A stretch of DNA of 64,000 bases, taken from Pseudobacter ginsenosidimutans. GTDB taxonomy: Bacteria > Bacteroidota > Bacteroidia > Chitinophagales > Chitinophagaceae. Where the stretch lies: positions 1,116,001 through 1,180,000 of the forward strand of contig NZ_CP042431.1 of assembly GCF_007970185.1 (NCBI RefSeq), written 5' to 3'. The notes under the pieces are model-generated. The model was not told the DNA's origin and ran no database searches. It saw only the letters and a program-made list of their open reading frames with translations. This document shows positions 40,919-50,585 of the stretch, in pieces (the first letter of the stretch is position 1; each line of letters opens with the position of its first letter). The translations under genes were made by a program, and so were the position numbers.

Positions 40919-43237
40919 ATGAATAAATTGTTTTGTCTGTTGCTGACAACAATGTTGACAGCAGCAACAGCCTCCCTATGCGCACAGGAAACCATTACTA
41001 TCAGGATCGCAGATAGAACAACCCGTGAAGCCATTCCAGGCGCTACCATTACAACTGCTGACGGAAGAAGTTATGTTGCGAATGAAAAAGGAGAGATCAG
41101 CCTTAGCAGCAATGCTGCATCCTGCACCGTGAGCGGTATCGGTTATGCATCACAAACCGTTCAACTCAGCCGGCAACAGCGTTTGGTACTGCTGGAAGCA
41201 CAGGCCGCCAACATGCAACAGGTAATAGTTACAGCCAATCGCCAGGTACAAAAGAGAAGCGCTGCTCCGGTAGCCATCAGTTCCATCAGCGCTGCCACCA
41301 TTCATGAAACCAAGGCCACTACCATCGATCAACTCATCAATAAAACACCGGGTGTATTCATGGTGAACCTCGGCAATGAACAACATATGATGAGCATCCG
41401 CCAACCCATGAGTACGAAAGGACTTTATCTTTATCTCGAAGACGGTATTCCCATCCGCACTTCCGGCGTTTTCAATCACAATGCATTGCTGGAGATCAAT
41501 ATGACTGCGGTGAAGAATATCGAGATCATCCGTGGGCCCAGCTCCAGCATGTACGGAGCGGAAGCCATTGGCGGCGCTATCAATTTCATCACCAAAGCCG
41601 CCCCGGTAGAACCGATGGCACGCATTGCGTTACAAGGCAACAACACAGGTTATAGTCGAGCAGACCTGAGTACCGGTGCCACTTTCGGCAAACTGGGCAT
41701 TTCATTCAACGGCTATTTTGCGCAGAACAACAATGGCGTGCTGGAAAGAAGCGATTTCAAAAAATGGACAGGCACCCTGCGCGCTGACTATGCAATATCA
41801 GAAAAAACAAAACTCTCTTCTTCTATCACTGCACTGGATTATTACAGCGATATGCGTGGCAGTCTCGACAGCACTGCATTTCGCAACAAGGATTACAGCA
41901 CTCCACAAACATTCACCTGGCGCCAGGTAAATGCCCTCCGCTTCAAAACACAACTTGACCATAAATGGAATAATGGGAGCAATACCAGTATAGCACTCAT
42001 TTACCGCGACAACAGTGTGGCACAGAATCCATCCTACCGTGTGAAAGACGACTACAGAAGAGCAGGCGCCAACTGGACAGGTAAAAAATCTCTTGCTCAC
42101 GGAGAGATCAACGATAATTCATTCAACAGCTACGCCGCCGTGATCACACACCAGCAGCAATGGCTGAATGGAAAACTAAATTCCGTGAGCGGCATCAGTG
42201 TGGACCTTAGTCCTTCCACTTATGAATCTTATTATATCCGCATCAACCAGGATACAGTATCAAGGAAATACCTTTCCTTCACTGAACGGCCAGACAGCCT
42301 GCTCAGTAACTATTACACCAATATCAGCAATGGCGCGGCTTTCACGCAACTGGACTACAAGCTCACAGAAAACCTCCGCCTTGTAGGCGGGCTCCGGTTC
42401 GATGTATTCAGAATGTCATTCAGGAACTATCTCCCTCCATCTGCCTTCAGCGGATCACCCAATACAACGGAGACTTATAAGCGATTTACACCCAAGGCAG
42501 GCCTTACCTGGCAGCCACATAAAGCCGTTGGATTCTATGCCAATTACAGCGAAGGATTTGTGGCGCCACAGGTAACAGAACTGTTCAACGGCGTTAAAGT
42601 GCCCGATCTCAAACCTCAAACCTTCTTCAATTACGAAGCAGGCGGATGGATCCATCTCTGGAACGGAAAGATCTATGCCGACTGGAGCGTTTACTACCTG
42701 CAAGGAACAAACGAGATCATCAGTATCCGTTTCGATGATGGCAGCTTCGGCAATGCCAATGCCGGTAAAACAAAACACCAGGGTATCGAATACGGCATCA
42801 ATTTCCGTCCTGCCCGCGAATGGCTGTTCCGCTTCAGTGGCGCCAATTCCACTCATCGTTTCGTGAACTACTCCGATAAGGAAATTTCTTACAACGGCAA
42901 AACCATGAATGGCGCTCCCGCCTTCACAGGCAATGCGGAATTGCAATACAAACCCAACTGGTTCCCGGGTTTCCGCACAGGCATCGAATGGCAGCACAAT
43001 GGCGCCTACTGGATGGACCCACAGAATACTGTCCGCGATCCCGGTTTCAACCTGCTCAATCTCCGTGCAGGTTACGAATGGAAATGCCTTGAGGTATGGT
43101 GCAATGTGATCAACCTCACAGACAATTACTATTCGATCAATACCAGCAAGAGCGCTTTTGGTTATGCCTATACCGTAGCCAATCCGCAGAGCTTCAATAT
43201 CGGCATTGCTTACACCATCACTGGCAAAAAGAAATAG
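40919..43237 (+). CDS. TonB-dependent outer-membrane receptor (metal/siderophore type by context)
   Basis: The 772-residue protein has a signal peptide (about 1-22, ending in SLCAQE), a carboxypeptidase-regulatory-like domain (about 24-100), a plug domain (about 115-225; VAISSISAATIHETKATTID, IEIIRGPSSSMYGAEAIGGA) and a 22-strand barrel ending in an aromatic-rich tail. The plug has the typical TonB-receptor loop motifs. The neighbours, a cupredoxin, a Cys/His protein and a PepSY protein, point to copper or iron-siderophore uptake; the PepSY gene starts 1 nt after its stop. Confidence 0.93.
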   Translation: MNKLFCLLLTTMLTAATASLCAQETITIRIADRTTREAIPGATITTADGRSYVANEKGEISLSSNAASCTVSGIGYASQTVQLSRQQRLVLLEAQAANMQQVIVTANRQVQKRSAAPVAISSISAATIHETKATTIDQLINKTPGVFMVNLGNEQHMMSIRQPMSTKGLYLYLEDGIPIRTSGVFNHNALLEINMTAVKNIEIIRGPSSSMYGAEAIGGAINFITKAAPVEPMARIALQGNNTGYSRADLSTGATFGKLGISFNGYFAQNNNGVLERSDFKKWTGTLRADYAISEKTKLSSSITALDYYSDMRGSLDSTAFRNKDYSTPQTFTWRQVNALRFKTQLDHKWNNGSNTSIALIYRDNSVAQNPSYRVKDDYRRAGANWTGKKSLAHGEINDNSFNSYAAVITHQQQWLNGKLNSVSGISVDLSPSTYESYYIRINQDTVSRKYLSFTERPDSLLSNYYTNISNGAAFTQLDYKLTENLRLVGGLRFDVFRMSFRNYLPPSAFSGSPNTTETYKRFTPKAGLTWQPHKAVGFYANYSEGFVAPQVTELFNGVKVPDLKPQTFFNYEAGGWIHLWNGKIYADWSVYYLQGTNEIISIRFDDGSFGNANAGKTKHQGIEYGINFRPAREWLFRFSGANSTHRFVNYSDKEISYNGKTMNGAPAFTGNAELQYKPNWFPGFRTGIEWQHNGAYWMDPQNTVRDPGFNLLNLRAGYEWKCLEVWCNVINLTDNYYSINTSKSAFGYAYTVANPQSFNIGIAYTITGKKK

Positions 43238-43238
43238 G

Positions 43239-44765
43239 ATGATCAGGAAGAATATTTACAAATGGCATCGTATCAGCAGTCTGATCATCGCTATCCCCGT
43301 ACTGCTCTGGGCCATCAGCGGACTTATGCATCCGCTGATGACCACCATCAAACCGCAAATGGCAACACAGTCACTTGCGCTGCAACCCATCGATTCAGCT
43401 GCACTGGAAACTCCATTGCCACGTGCATTGGAACAAAACAAGATCACGCATTTCCATACGATGCGATTGGTGCAGATCGATAATAACTGGTTCTACCAGG
43501 TACAATTGAAAAATGGAGACCCGCCGGTATACCTCAGTACGAAGAATGGAAAGAGTCTGCGCAATGGCGATAAACTTTACGCGCAATACATCGCCAAACA
43601 ATTCCTCCAGGGTCAGCCACAACCGCCGGCCGAAGCCCAGGATGAGCATGCCGGGCATGACATGAAAGAGGAAAGTAGTTCGCATGATTGCTGCGATGCC
43701 GCCACCACCTGCGTGCTTGCAGATACAAGCGGCGCACTGGTAGAAAGCGTTGAGCTGGTAACCGGTTTCAACAAGGAATACAAATATGTGAACCGCTTAC
43801 TGCCGGTTTACAAAGTACAGTTCGACCGCGAAGACGGCATCAGGGTGTATGTTGAAACCATGCAGGACAGATTCGCGTATGCAGTAGACAACAAACGTGC
43901 GGGCTTCGACAGGTTCTTTGCGCTCTGCCATACCTGGGACTGGCTGAGCGCCACAGGCCGGTTCAAATACCTGCTGATGGGATTGATCACCGGTCTCGGT
44001 TTCCTTACCACCATCATGGGTCTATATATTTTTTTCATCACTAAAACGAAAAAAGGAAAACAACCCCTCGCAAGGACCAGGAGAACGCACCGTATCGTTT
44101 CTCTGATTGCATGTGCCTTCACGCTGATGTTCACATTCAGCGGAGGATTGCATGCCCTGGAGAAACTTAAAACGCCCGACCCCATTGCAGACAATCTCAG
44201 CAACGAAATACCAGCATCCGCTGTAACGCTCAACTACAGCAGGTTACAGGCCGAGATCCCTTTCGCTGTCTGTGATCTTTCCATCACCAGGATCGACTCC
44301 GCCCTTTACTGGCGCGCAGTTACAAAAAACAAAAAAGTGGAATACCTGCATGCTGCTCATTACACAATATTGCCCAATGGTGAAGAACAACATGCGCTTT
44401 CTCTCGCCACTACTTTCAGCGGCCATGCAGCCAGGGATGTGGTGAAGATGGAACGCATCACTAAGTTCGCCGGAGAATATGGATTCGTGAACAAGAGATT
44501 GCCGGTTTGGAAACTGAGCTATGCCAGTAATAACAATGAAAGATATTATGTAGAGACCAGTACCGGGAAATGTGCAGCGCAGGTAACAGACAAAGATCTT
44601 TTTGAAGGATACAGTTTTGCATTGTTACACAAGCATCATTTTATGGACTGGGCAGGAAAATCTGCAAGAGATATCAGTACCATGATCGCTGCTGGCTTGC
44701 AGGTGATCATGGTACTGGTTGGATTATTTCTTTTTTACAGATGGATAAAACGAAAAAGATCTTAG
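43239..44765 (+). CDS. PepSY-domain inner-membrane protein with His/Cys-rich insert
   Basis: From ATG 43239 the protein has 508 residues. It has the PepSY_TM arrangement: first helix (about 10-32), periplasmic PepSY domains (about 60-220), two further helices (about 240-265, 285-310), and a final helix near 480-500. Histidines in helices (KWHRISSLI, LCHTWDWLSATG, SGGLHALEKL, HKHHFMDWAGK) resemble haem ligands of FoxB/PiuB-like reductases. Residues about 133-160 form an insert rich in His, Cys and acidic residues (DEHAGHDMKE, SSHDCCDAATTC) that should bind metal. It is coupled to the receptor gene by a 1-nt gap and probably reduces or releases the imported metal. Confidence 0.9.
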   Translation: MIRKNIYKWHRISSLIIAIPVLLWAISGLMHPLMTTIKPQMATQSLALQPIDSAALETPLPRALEQNKITHFHTMRLVQIDNNWFYQVQLKNGDPPVYLSTKNGKSLRNGDKLYAQYIAKQFLQGQPQPPAEAQDEHAGHDMKEESSSHDCCDAATTCVLADTSGALVESVELVTGFNKEYKYVNRLLPVYKVQFDREDGIRVYVETMQDRFAYAVDNKRAGFDRFFALCHTWDWLSATGRFKYLLMGLITGLGFLTTIMGLYIFFITKTKKGKQPLARTRRTHRIVSLIACAFTLMFTFSGGLHALEKLKTPDPIADNLSNEIPASAVTLNYSRLQAEIPFAVCDLSITRIDSALYWRAVTKNKKVEYLHAAHYTILPNGEEQHALSLATTFSGHAARDVVKMERITKFAGEYGFVNKRLPVWKLSYASNNNERYYVETSTGKCAAQVTDKDLFEGYSFALLHKHHFMDWAGKSARDISTMIAAGLQVIMVLVGLFLFYRWIKRKRS

Positions 44766-45958
44766 AGTTTCAATTTCACACCAAGCTTACCCAGCAGTCC
44801 GCCCAGCCCGATGATCAGCAGGGCAAAGGCCAGGGACTTGATCAGTCCTACTGCACCGGTAAGGATCAGATCCGGCAGGGACCAGCCTGTAGCCATCGCT
44901 ATAGCATACACGAAATAGGGTATCAGGTAGCAAAGCAGGGTATTGGTGCCTGCCGGTTTGATGAAATCGAACCAGGAAGCTTTTCCCTGCTGGTCGGCTA
45001 TCCAGTTCACCAGCACGAATGTGGCCACCGTGATGCCGCTGCAGATCAGGATCCAGCTGGGTGTTACCCTTATTTTTGAAATACCCCAGTAAGGTCTCAG
45101 TACAAAACCCAGAGCCAGCAGTGCCGCAGCTATCAGCAGAAGGATGCCCATCATCTTTGCATGTTGCTGTAATTTGTGATAATGGAAAAAGATATTCGTG
45201 ATGATGGTGCCTCCCAGTACCAATGCAACATGACCGCCCACTCCCAGCGGGCCAATCACTGCGCCCACGATCTCATTTTTCAGTAATCCCGCATGCGAAG
45301 CGATACAGATTCCCAGGAACAACGCCCATGCAATAGCAATTACAGGAGTCTTATTTCCGGCCAGCATCACTACAATAGCGCCCACCATATAGGCCCATCC
45401 GATCAGCCCGAGTATGCCCCACCAGTGCACACCGAAGCGTTGTATGTTTTCGCCTTCGCCGCTGCGGCAGATGAATGCCAGTAACAGCAGCACGCCAACA
45501 GCCAATGTTTTCAATATCCTTTTTACCCAGGGATTGGTGGTTTTGGGCCAGGCATTCCAAAGCGCAATGAACGACAAACAACTCAAAACATTCCACACAC
45601 CCCTGTTGATACCGGTTGCAGCAGCATTCAAATATTCACCGTTCACCAGGAACAGGCCCATCACCAGAAGCGCTGCGCCGCGCTCGAGGATATGTAAGAA
45701 AATCTTTCCATTGTCATCGCCCTTCGATCTCCTGTTGTTGATGGCAAGCGGTACAGACATGCCCACAATAAAAAGGAATGCAGGGAATACAACATCTGCC
45801 AGTCCCATTCCATCTTCCGCAGCGGCTGTATGTTCAAGCCAGCCGGGAATATCTTTGAGTGACCAAAGATCGTTGACGAAGATCATCAGCGTCATGGTAA
45901 GTGCGCGCAGAATATCTATCGAAGATATTCGCAGTGATGTAGCAGGAGCAGTGGACAT
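44762..45958 (-). CDS. NagX/HGSNAT-like membrane acyltransferase (DUF5009)
   Basis: The 398-residue protein has about ten membrane helices and starts ISSIDILRALTMTLMIFVND, the signature of the heparan-alpha-glucosaminide N-acetyltransferase-like group, with GMGLADVVFPAFLFIVGMS after the first loop. In Bacteroidota such proteins occur with GlcNAc-catabolism genes (NagX). Its 3' end overlaps the PepSY gene by 4 nt. The upstream neighbour on the same strand is a GH20-like gene, which fits an amino-sugar role. Confidence 0.88.
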   Translation of the reverse strand: MSTAPATSLRISSIDILRALTMTLMIFVNDLWSLKDIPGWLEHTAAAEDGMGLADVVFPAFLFIVGMSVPLAINNRRSKGDDNGKIFLHILERGAALLVMGLFLVNGEYLNAAATGINRGVWNVLSCLSFIALWNAWPKTTNPWVKRILKTLAVGVLLLLAFICRSGEGENIQRFGVHWWGILGLIGWAYMVGAIVVMLAGNKTPVIAIAWALFLGICIASHAGLLKNEIVGAVIGPLGVGGHVALVLGGTIITNIFFHYHKLQQHAKMMGILLLIAAALLALGFVLRPYWGISKIRVTPSWILICSGITVATFVLVNWIADQQGKASWFDFIKPAGTNTLLCYLIPYFVYAIAMATGWSLPDLILTGAVGLIKSLAFALLIIGLGGLLGKLGVKLKL

Positions 45959-45981
45959 GTTTATCGGGGTTTACAGGTTTT

Positions 45982-47088
45982 CTATTTCACATCCCTGATG
46001 GCATCGAAAAGGGCACGGAAGCAGGCGGCCTGTGTGTTCGGGCCTGCATCAGGATTTGTTCTCTTACCATAGAATTCATCCAGGAAAGCCTGCGCGGGCG
46101 ACCAGACGGTTTGTACCATTCCCTGGAAATATTTTTTCATCTCAGGCGTGCTTCCTTTTCTGAAACTCAGCATATCATTCAACTGCACCAGTGCGTGTGC
46201 TGGTGTTCTCCAGGGCGAAGTAGCTACGCGCAGTCCTTTTGCAGCAAATAGTACAGGTGTTTTATCAGGACGTTCATAATGCCAATCGCAAATGAAAACA
46301 TCTTTAGGGATCAGATCGATAGCGCGGTGCGTATTGTTGAAACTTCCTTCCCACATTCCGATGCCGGTGGTCTTCCCATCGATCAGGCGGTCGCCCCAGA
46401 TCCAGAGTTCCCTGTTTTTCATGCTCAGGCGATCGCGGATCTTCCTGACTTCATTGGCAAAGAGTTCGGCCTTATCTCTTCCGCTGCAGCGGGGACATTT
46501 ATCATCTCCGAGGTAGAACACTTCATCCATGCCTGCATGGAATGCACCCGATTCAAAAACATCGCAGATCTCGTCCATCAATGCAAATACAATATTGTGC
46601 ACGTCCGGATGTAATGGACAATAGCTTTTGCAGTAGAGTCCATCAGGGTTGGGCCATACATATTTCTCAGGCATTTTCACATGCGGTGTTTCATCAAACT
46701 GGGGATATACACGGAGGAGGTTATGTGTTTGTGCAGCCCATGACTGATGGCCCAGCAGGTTCACCTGCGGAATGAGCCGGATCTTCGACTGTTTACAGGC
46801 GGCTACCAATTTTTTTATATCTGCTTTGGAAAGCGCATTGCTGTCGCGCAGTTCCGGATGTGATTCATATTGATAATTGTAATCTACACGAAGGATCAGT
46901 GTGTTCACCTGGCGGGGAGCCAGTTCCTTTGTGATGAAATTAGTGAAGGCATCCAATCCTGCTTTTTGCGGAGCCGCGATGCAAAGGCCCCGTACAGGCA
47001 GTATGGTGTCGATGCCAGATTGAGCGAAGGATCTGATGCTGCAAACAATCGTTAGTAGCAGAACAGGAACAAGGTGGTGCTTTCTCAT
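45982..47088 (-). CDS. secreted GH20-like beta-N-acetylhexosaminidase
   Basis: From ATG 47088 the protein has 368 residues with a signal peptide (ending in SIRSFAQ). The TIM-barrel sequence shows IRLIPQVNLLGHQSW, LHPDVHNIVFALMDEICDVF and FHAGMDEVFYLGDDKCP; the Asp-Glu pair in GMDEV is the catalytic pair of GH20. The loop with CPRCSG may bind a metal. It is about 370 residues, shorter than classic GH20 enzymes, since the N-terminal GH20b domain is missing. Start 47100 is possible. It is followed by the NagX-like gene 24 nt later, so both likely serve amino-sugar or peptidoglycan breakdown. Confidence 0.85.
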   Translation of the reverse strand: MRKHHLVPVLLLTIVCSIRSFAQSGIDTILPVRGLCIAAPQKAGLDAFTNFITKELAPRQVNTLILRVDYNYQYESHPELRDSNALSKADIKKLVAACKQSKIRLIPQVNLLGHQSWAAQTHNLLRVYPQFDETPHVKMPEKYVWPNPDGLYCKSYCPLHPDVHNIVFALMDEICDVFESGAFHAGMDEVFYLGDDKCPRCSGRDKAELFANEVRKIRDRLSMKNRELWIWGDRLIDGKTTGIGMWEGSFNNTHRAIDLIPKDVFICDWHYERPDKTPVLFAAKGLRVATSPWRTPAHALVQLNDMLSFRKGSTPEMKKYFQGMVQTVWSPAQAFLDEFYGKRTNPDAGPNTQAACFRALFDAIRDVK

Positions 47089-47120
47089 ACGAACCGTCAT
47101 AAAATTTGAATTTAATAAAA

Positions 47121-47165
47121 AATTGCCAGATCATATAGCTATTCTATGTATCTCTATTGGCAATT
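47121..47165. repeat. 8-bp inverted repeat upstream of the GH20-like gene
   Basis: AATTGCCA (47121-47128) and TGGCAATT (47158-47165) are perfect complements across 29 nt. It lies in the leader or promoter region of the GH20-like gene. It may be an operator, or a weak hairpin. Confidence 0.35.
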
Positions 47166-47201
47166 CTGTAATCAATTATGACGGTAATACTTGATAAATG
47201 G

Positions 47202-47672
47202 TCAGGGATTCATTCTTTCAAAAAGGAAGGGAATTGTTCTACCATCTCCTGAAATGGAAGCCTGCAGCTGGTTTCCTCTGAGTTTGTATTCGATTCGCTT
47301 TGGAAAATCATGTGCGGGGTTCTCACAAACGAAATGATCTTCGCTCAATGATACGAATTGAAAATACACGATATCCTTGTTGCCTTTTACATCCGCAACA
47401 TAGAAAATGAGATTGTCTTTTGCGATGATGCGCAGTTTCTCTACAAAGGATGTGTCTTTGCTTTTCATGGAAACGCCCCAGCCCTGCCATTCTGTAGGCG
47501 ATATCTTTTCCCATCTTTCGGAACCTGAACGATTAGGCTTCATGTCCAGCCTGTTCCAGGTGCCCGTGAGCCAGTTGAGCTTTTTGAGATTTTCAGGAGA
47601 AGCAGTAACGGTCTGTGCCGCTGTGATGAAGTATCCAGCAATGAAGGCCAAAAAGAAAATCAGCTTCTTCAT
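47202..47672 (-). CDS. secreted DUF6265-like protein, unknown function
   Basis: The 156-residue protein has a signal peptide (about 1-20; FFLAFIAGYFITAAQ) and a lipocalin-like beta-barrel pattern (LNWLTGTWNRLDMKPNRSGS, WQGWGVSMKSKDTSFVEKL, VSLSEDHFVCENPAHDFPKR). This matches DUF6265-type proteins, whose role is unknown. It stands between the kdp operon end and the GH20 gene on the leftward strand, 58 nt after the kinase gene, so read-through from kdp is possible but not shown. Confidence 0.75.
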   Translation of the reverse strand: MKKLIFFLAFIAGYFITAAQTVTASPENLKKLNWLTGTWNRLDMKPNRSGSERWEKISPTEWQGWGVSMKSKDTSFVEKLRIIAKDNLIFYVADVKGNKDIVYFQFVSLSEDHFVCENPAHDFPKRIEYKLRGNQLQASISGDGRTIPFLFERMNP

Positions 47673-47730
47673 GGGAACATTATTTGATTAGAATAAAGTT
47701 ACAAATAGTTTCGCAGTGACCAGGCACACT

Positions 47731-49422
47731 CTAAACAATAGCCGGAAAATCGAATCCGAACTTACTTCCCTCGCCAATTGCGCTTTCCACCCAGACATTC
47801 CCGCCTTGCGCTTCAATGAACTCCCTTGAAATGGCAAGTCCCAATCCCGTTCCACTTTTCTCATAATTTCCAGGCACTTTGTAATACCTGTCGAAGATCC
47901 GCGGAAGATATTTTTCATCGATACCGATGCCGTGGTCACGCACCACAAAACTCACTTTATCTTTTTTGCGGGAAACAGACACTTCTATCACCGAAGCTTC
48001 CGGCGCATAACGGATAGCGTTGGTGAGAAAATTGATCAGCACCCAACTCGTCTTTTCCGTATCAGCCATCACTTCCGGCAATGATGCCACAAGATCTGTT
48101 TTGATACTCACCTGTTTTTGCTGCGCCTGGAACTGTACGGCCTGCACCGCTTGCCGGATAATGCTTTCAGGAGAAGCAGCCTGGATCTTCAATTGAATAT
48201 TTCCTGTTTCCACCTGGCTCATGTTGAGCAGTTCACTGGTGATCTTCAATAACCTGTCCGCATCATCCTGGATGCTATGCAGCAATTCCTGTTGTTCCTT
48301 GTTCATCATACCGATGCGGGCATCATCCAGCAAACGCGCACTCATTTTAATACTTGAGATCGGTGTTTTCAGTTCATGTGACACCGTGGCAATAAAATTC
48401 GTTTTGGCTTCATCCAGTTCATGAAAGGGAGTGATATTGCGAAGCACGATCACTTCACCGATCCTTTCTTCTTCGTTCCTCACTTCTATTCTTTCATTCA
48501 CGAAATAACTTTTCTTGCCATCGGCAAAGATCTCCAACTCCGTTCTCGGCTCATCCTGCAAAAGTGTACGCATGAGATCATTATGCAAAGCCAGGTCCGG
48601 TGCGTATTTACCAACAATATCCTTTTCCCGGAGGCCGATCAGTGTTTCGGCTACAGAGTTCATGAACAGCACCAGTTTCTTTTCGTCGAAGCCGATGATG
48701 GCATCTCGCATATTGTTGATCACCGCCTCTATTCTTCTTTTTTCAAACCTGATGCGTGCGATATTACTGTGCTCGTATTCATCCAGTTTCTCAGCCATAC
48801 TATTGAAAGCATTGGCCAGCTCACCAAACTCATCCTGCTGACTAAGATGGATTCGTTTCGAATAATTCTTATTGGCGATGGCGCTGATACCTGCGGACAG
48901 TTGCCGGATCGGATTACTGATAACGCCTGGAAAATTCACCACCAGTGTAAATGCGATCAGCGCCAGAACGGTAAAGATGATGGTCATCCAGGTGGCGGCG
49001 CTTTCAGCGCCTTCGCGGGCATTTTGATTTTTGTGAAGAATGGCTTCCTGGTTGAGATCATTGATCAGCTGGATACTCTGGCGGATACCTGCCAGTGCCA
49101 CCGTATCATTCCGGTTGATGCGTATACGCTCAAAATATTGTCTGACAGCAACAGTACTCTCCTTTTCGCCAGGCTCTGTTACATTTTTTTCCTGCAATGC
49201 CAGGTTATTCTCAAAGAGGGTGAATGCCAGGGAATCAGCCGGCAAACGCTCCAGCGCCTTGAGCATATTGTTATTGTACACCAGGGTCTCGTAGTTGTTC
49301 TTCAGGATCTTGTCTGCATCATTCTTCAAACGATGAATAGAGATGATGCCGAAAACACCGAAGACCACAATTACGAGGAAAAGGAATCCTATGCCCAGTG
49401 TCAATTTTGTTTTTAGTCGCAT
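47731..49422 (-). CDS. sensor histidine kinase of the kdp operon (HAMP-PAS)
   Basis: The 563-residue protein has two membrane helices (about 8-28 and 142-168) around a periplasmic domain, then HAMP (about 170-222), PAS (about 230-335), HisKA with NFIATVSHELKTPISSIKMS, and a HATPase domain with NFLTNAIRYAP, DHGIGIDEKYLPRIF and SGTGLGLAISREFIE. It starts 1 nt after the stop of the KdpD-like gene, so they are coupled. In E. coli KdpD is one protein; here the sensor part and the kinase are separate proteins. No KdpE-type regulator is adjacent; the cognate regulator may be the NtrC-type protein at 59063. Confidence 0.93.
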   Translation of the reverse strand: MRLKTKLTLGIGFLFLVIVVFGVFGIISIHRLKNDADKILKNNYETLVYNNNMLKALERLPADSLAFTLFENNLALQEKNVTEPGEKESTVAVRQYFERIRINRNDTVALAGIRQSIQLINDLNQEAILHKNQNAREGAESAATWMTIIFTVLALIAFTLVVNFPGVISNPIRQLSAGISAIANKNYSKRIHLSQQDEFGELANAFNSMAEKLDEYEHSNIARIRFEKRRIEAVINNMRDAIIGFDEKKLVLFMNSVAETLIGLREKDIVGKYAPDLALHNDLMRTLLQDEPRTELEIFADGKKSYFVNERIEVRNEEERIGEVIVLRNITPFHELDEAKTNFIATVSHELKTPISSIKMSARLLDDARIGMMNKEQQELLHSIQDDADRLLKITSELLNMSQVETGNIQLKIQAASPESIIRQAVQAVQFQAQQKQVSIKTDLVASLPEVMADTEKTSWVLINFLTNAIRYAPEASVIEVSVSRKKDKVSFVVRDHGIGIDEKYLPRIFDRYYKVPGNYEKSGTGLGLAISREFIEAQGGNVWVESAIGEGSKFGFDFPAIV

Positions 49423-49423
49423 C

Positions 49424-50548
49424 TTATGATAAAATTACAACATCGATGTCAGCAGCCGCCAGTTTGGTCAGTAATTGATTGAACACAGCCGTGCTCAGGA
49501 TCACATTCCAGATACTCAGGTGCGGTTTCCCGATACAGATAGTAGTGACCTTCTTTTGCTCGGCCACTTCAATGATCCCTTTGGCGATATTGGCATGTTC
49601 CAGTTTGATCACTTCTCCGCCCAGTTCTGTAGCCAGTTTGAAATTATTGATCAGATGCCTTTGGGCAGCCAGCCCGATCCGGTCTCCCGACTCCTTCGGC
49701 GTTTGCACGTACAGCACGTACCAGCGGGAATTGTAGTAGGCGGCTAACCTGGCGGTTTTCCGGATCACCATTTTCGCAATGGTATGGTTGCTGCTGATAC
49801 AGGCCAGGAAGCGCTCTGCGCGGCCATTTCCCAGGCCCGGCAATTCCCTTTCGATCTTTCCCTCCACCTGCGATGCCACTTCCTTGAGCGCCAGTTCACG
49901 CAACTGGAGGATCTTTTCAGATTGAAAAAAATTGGTGAGTGCAGTTTGGATCTTGTCCCTGGTATAGATCTTTCCTTCCCTGAGGCGTGTGATCAGTTCA
50001 TCCGCTGTAAGATCGATATTCACTACTTCATCGGCCATCTGTAAAACGCTGTCGGGAACACGTTCTGCCACATCCACTCCCGTGATCTCCTTTACTGCTT
50101 CATTGAGGCTTTCTATATGTTGAATGTTCACTGCACTCACCACGTTGATCCCTGCATTGAGGATCTCCAGTACATCCTGCCAGCGCTTTTCATTCTTGCT
50201 TCCTTCTATATTGGTATGCGCCAGCTCATCTACGATCACCACTTCAGGACGGAGGTTCAGAATTGCCTGAACATCCATCTCCTCCAGTTCTTTGCCTCTG
50301 TAAAAGATATGACTGCGTGGTATCACCGGCAAACCCTCCAGCAGATCATGGGTCTCTTTCCGGTTATGTGTTTCGATGTATCCGATCTTCACATCCACTC
50401 CATTACGGAGCAGTGTATGCGCTTCCTGCAGCATCCGGTATGTTTTGCCCACACCGGCGCTCATACCGATATAGATCTTGAACTTGCCGCGTCTGCTCTG
50501 CCTGATCAGATCTAAGAAATGTTGTGGATCATCTGGTGCTTCAGGCAT
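49424..50548 (-). CDS. kdpD: KdpD N-terminal sensor protein (no kinase domain)
   Basis: From ATG 50548 the protein has 374 residues; a TTG at 50575 in frame is an alternative, 10 nt after the porin gene. It has the KdpD domain with Walker A FKIYIGMSAGVGKT and VVIVDELAHTNIEGSKNEKR, then a universal-stress-protein-like domain (about 240-365; ITTICIGKPHLSIW). The four-helix membrane part and the kinase domain of E. coli KdpD are absent, and a separate histidine kinase follows. Such split KdpD proteins are usual in Bacteroidota. It senses K+ and probably controls the kinase or the transporter. Confidence 0.93.
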   Translation of the reverse strand: MPEAPDDPQHFLDLIRQSRRGKFKIYIGMSAGVGKTYRMLQEAHTLLRNGVDVKIGYIETHNRKETHDLLEGLPVIPRSHIFYRGKELEEMDVQAILNLRPEVVIVDELAHTNIEGSKNEKRWQDVLEILNAGINVVSAVNIQHIESLNEAVKEITGVDVAERVPDSVLQMADEVVNIDLTADELITRLREGKIYTRDKIQTALTNFFQSEKILQLRELALKEVASQVEGKIERELPGLGNGRAERFLACISSNHTIAKMVIRKTARLAAYYNSRWYVLYVQTPKESGDRIGLAAQRHLINNFKLATELGGEVIKLEHANIAKGIIEVAEQKKVTTICIGKPHLSIWNVILSTAVFNQLLTKLAAADIDVVILS

Positions 50549-50585
50549 GTTCTCAGGAGATTGTACTGTTATCAAATCTACTTAT

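Noticed and set aside
48421-49416. 331-residue open frame opposite the kdp histidine kinase gene
   Set aside because: It lies wholly antisense to well-conserved kinase motifs and its translation is Cys/His-rich in a way typical of shadow frames.
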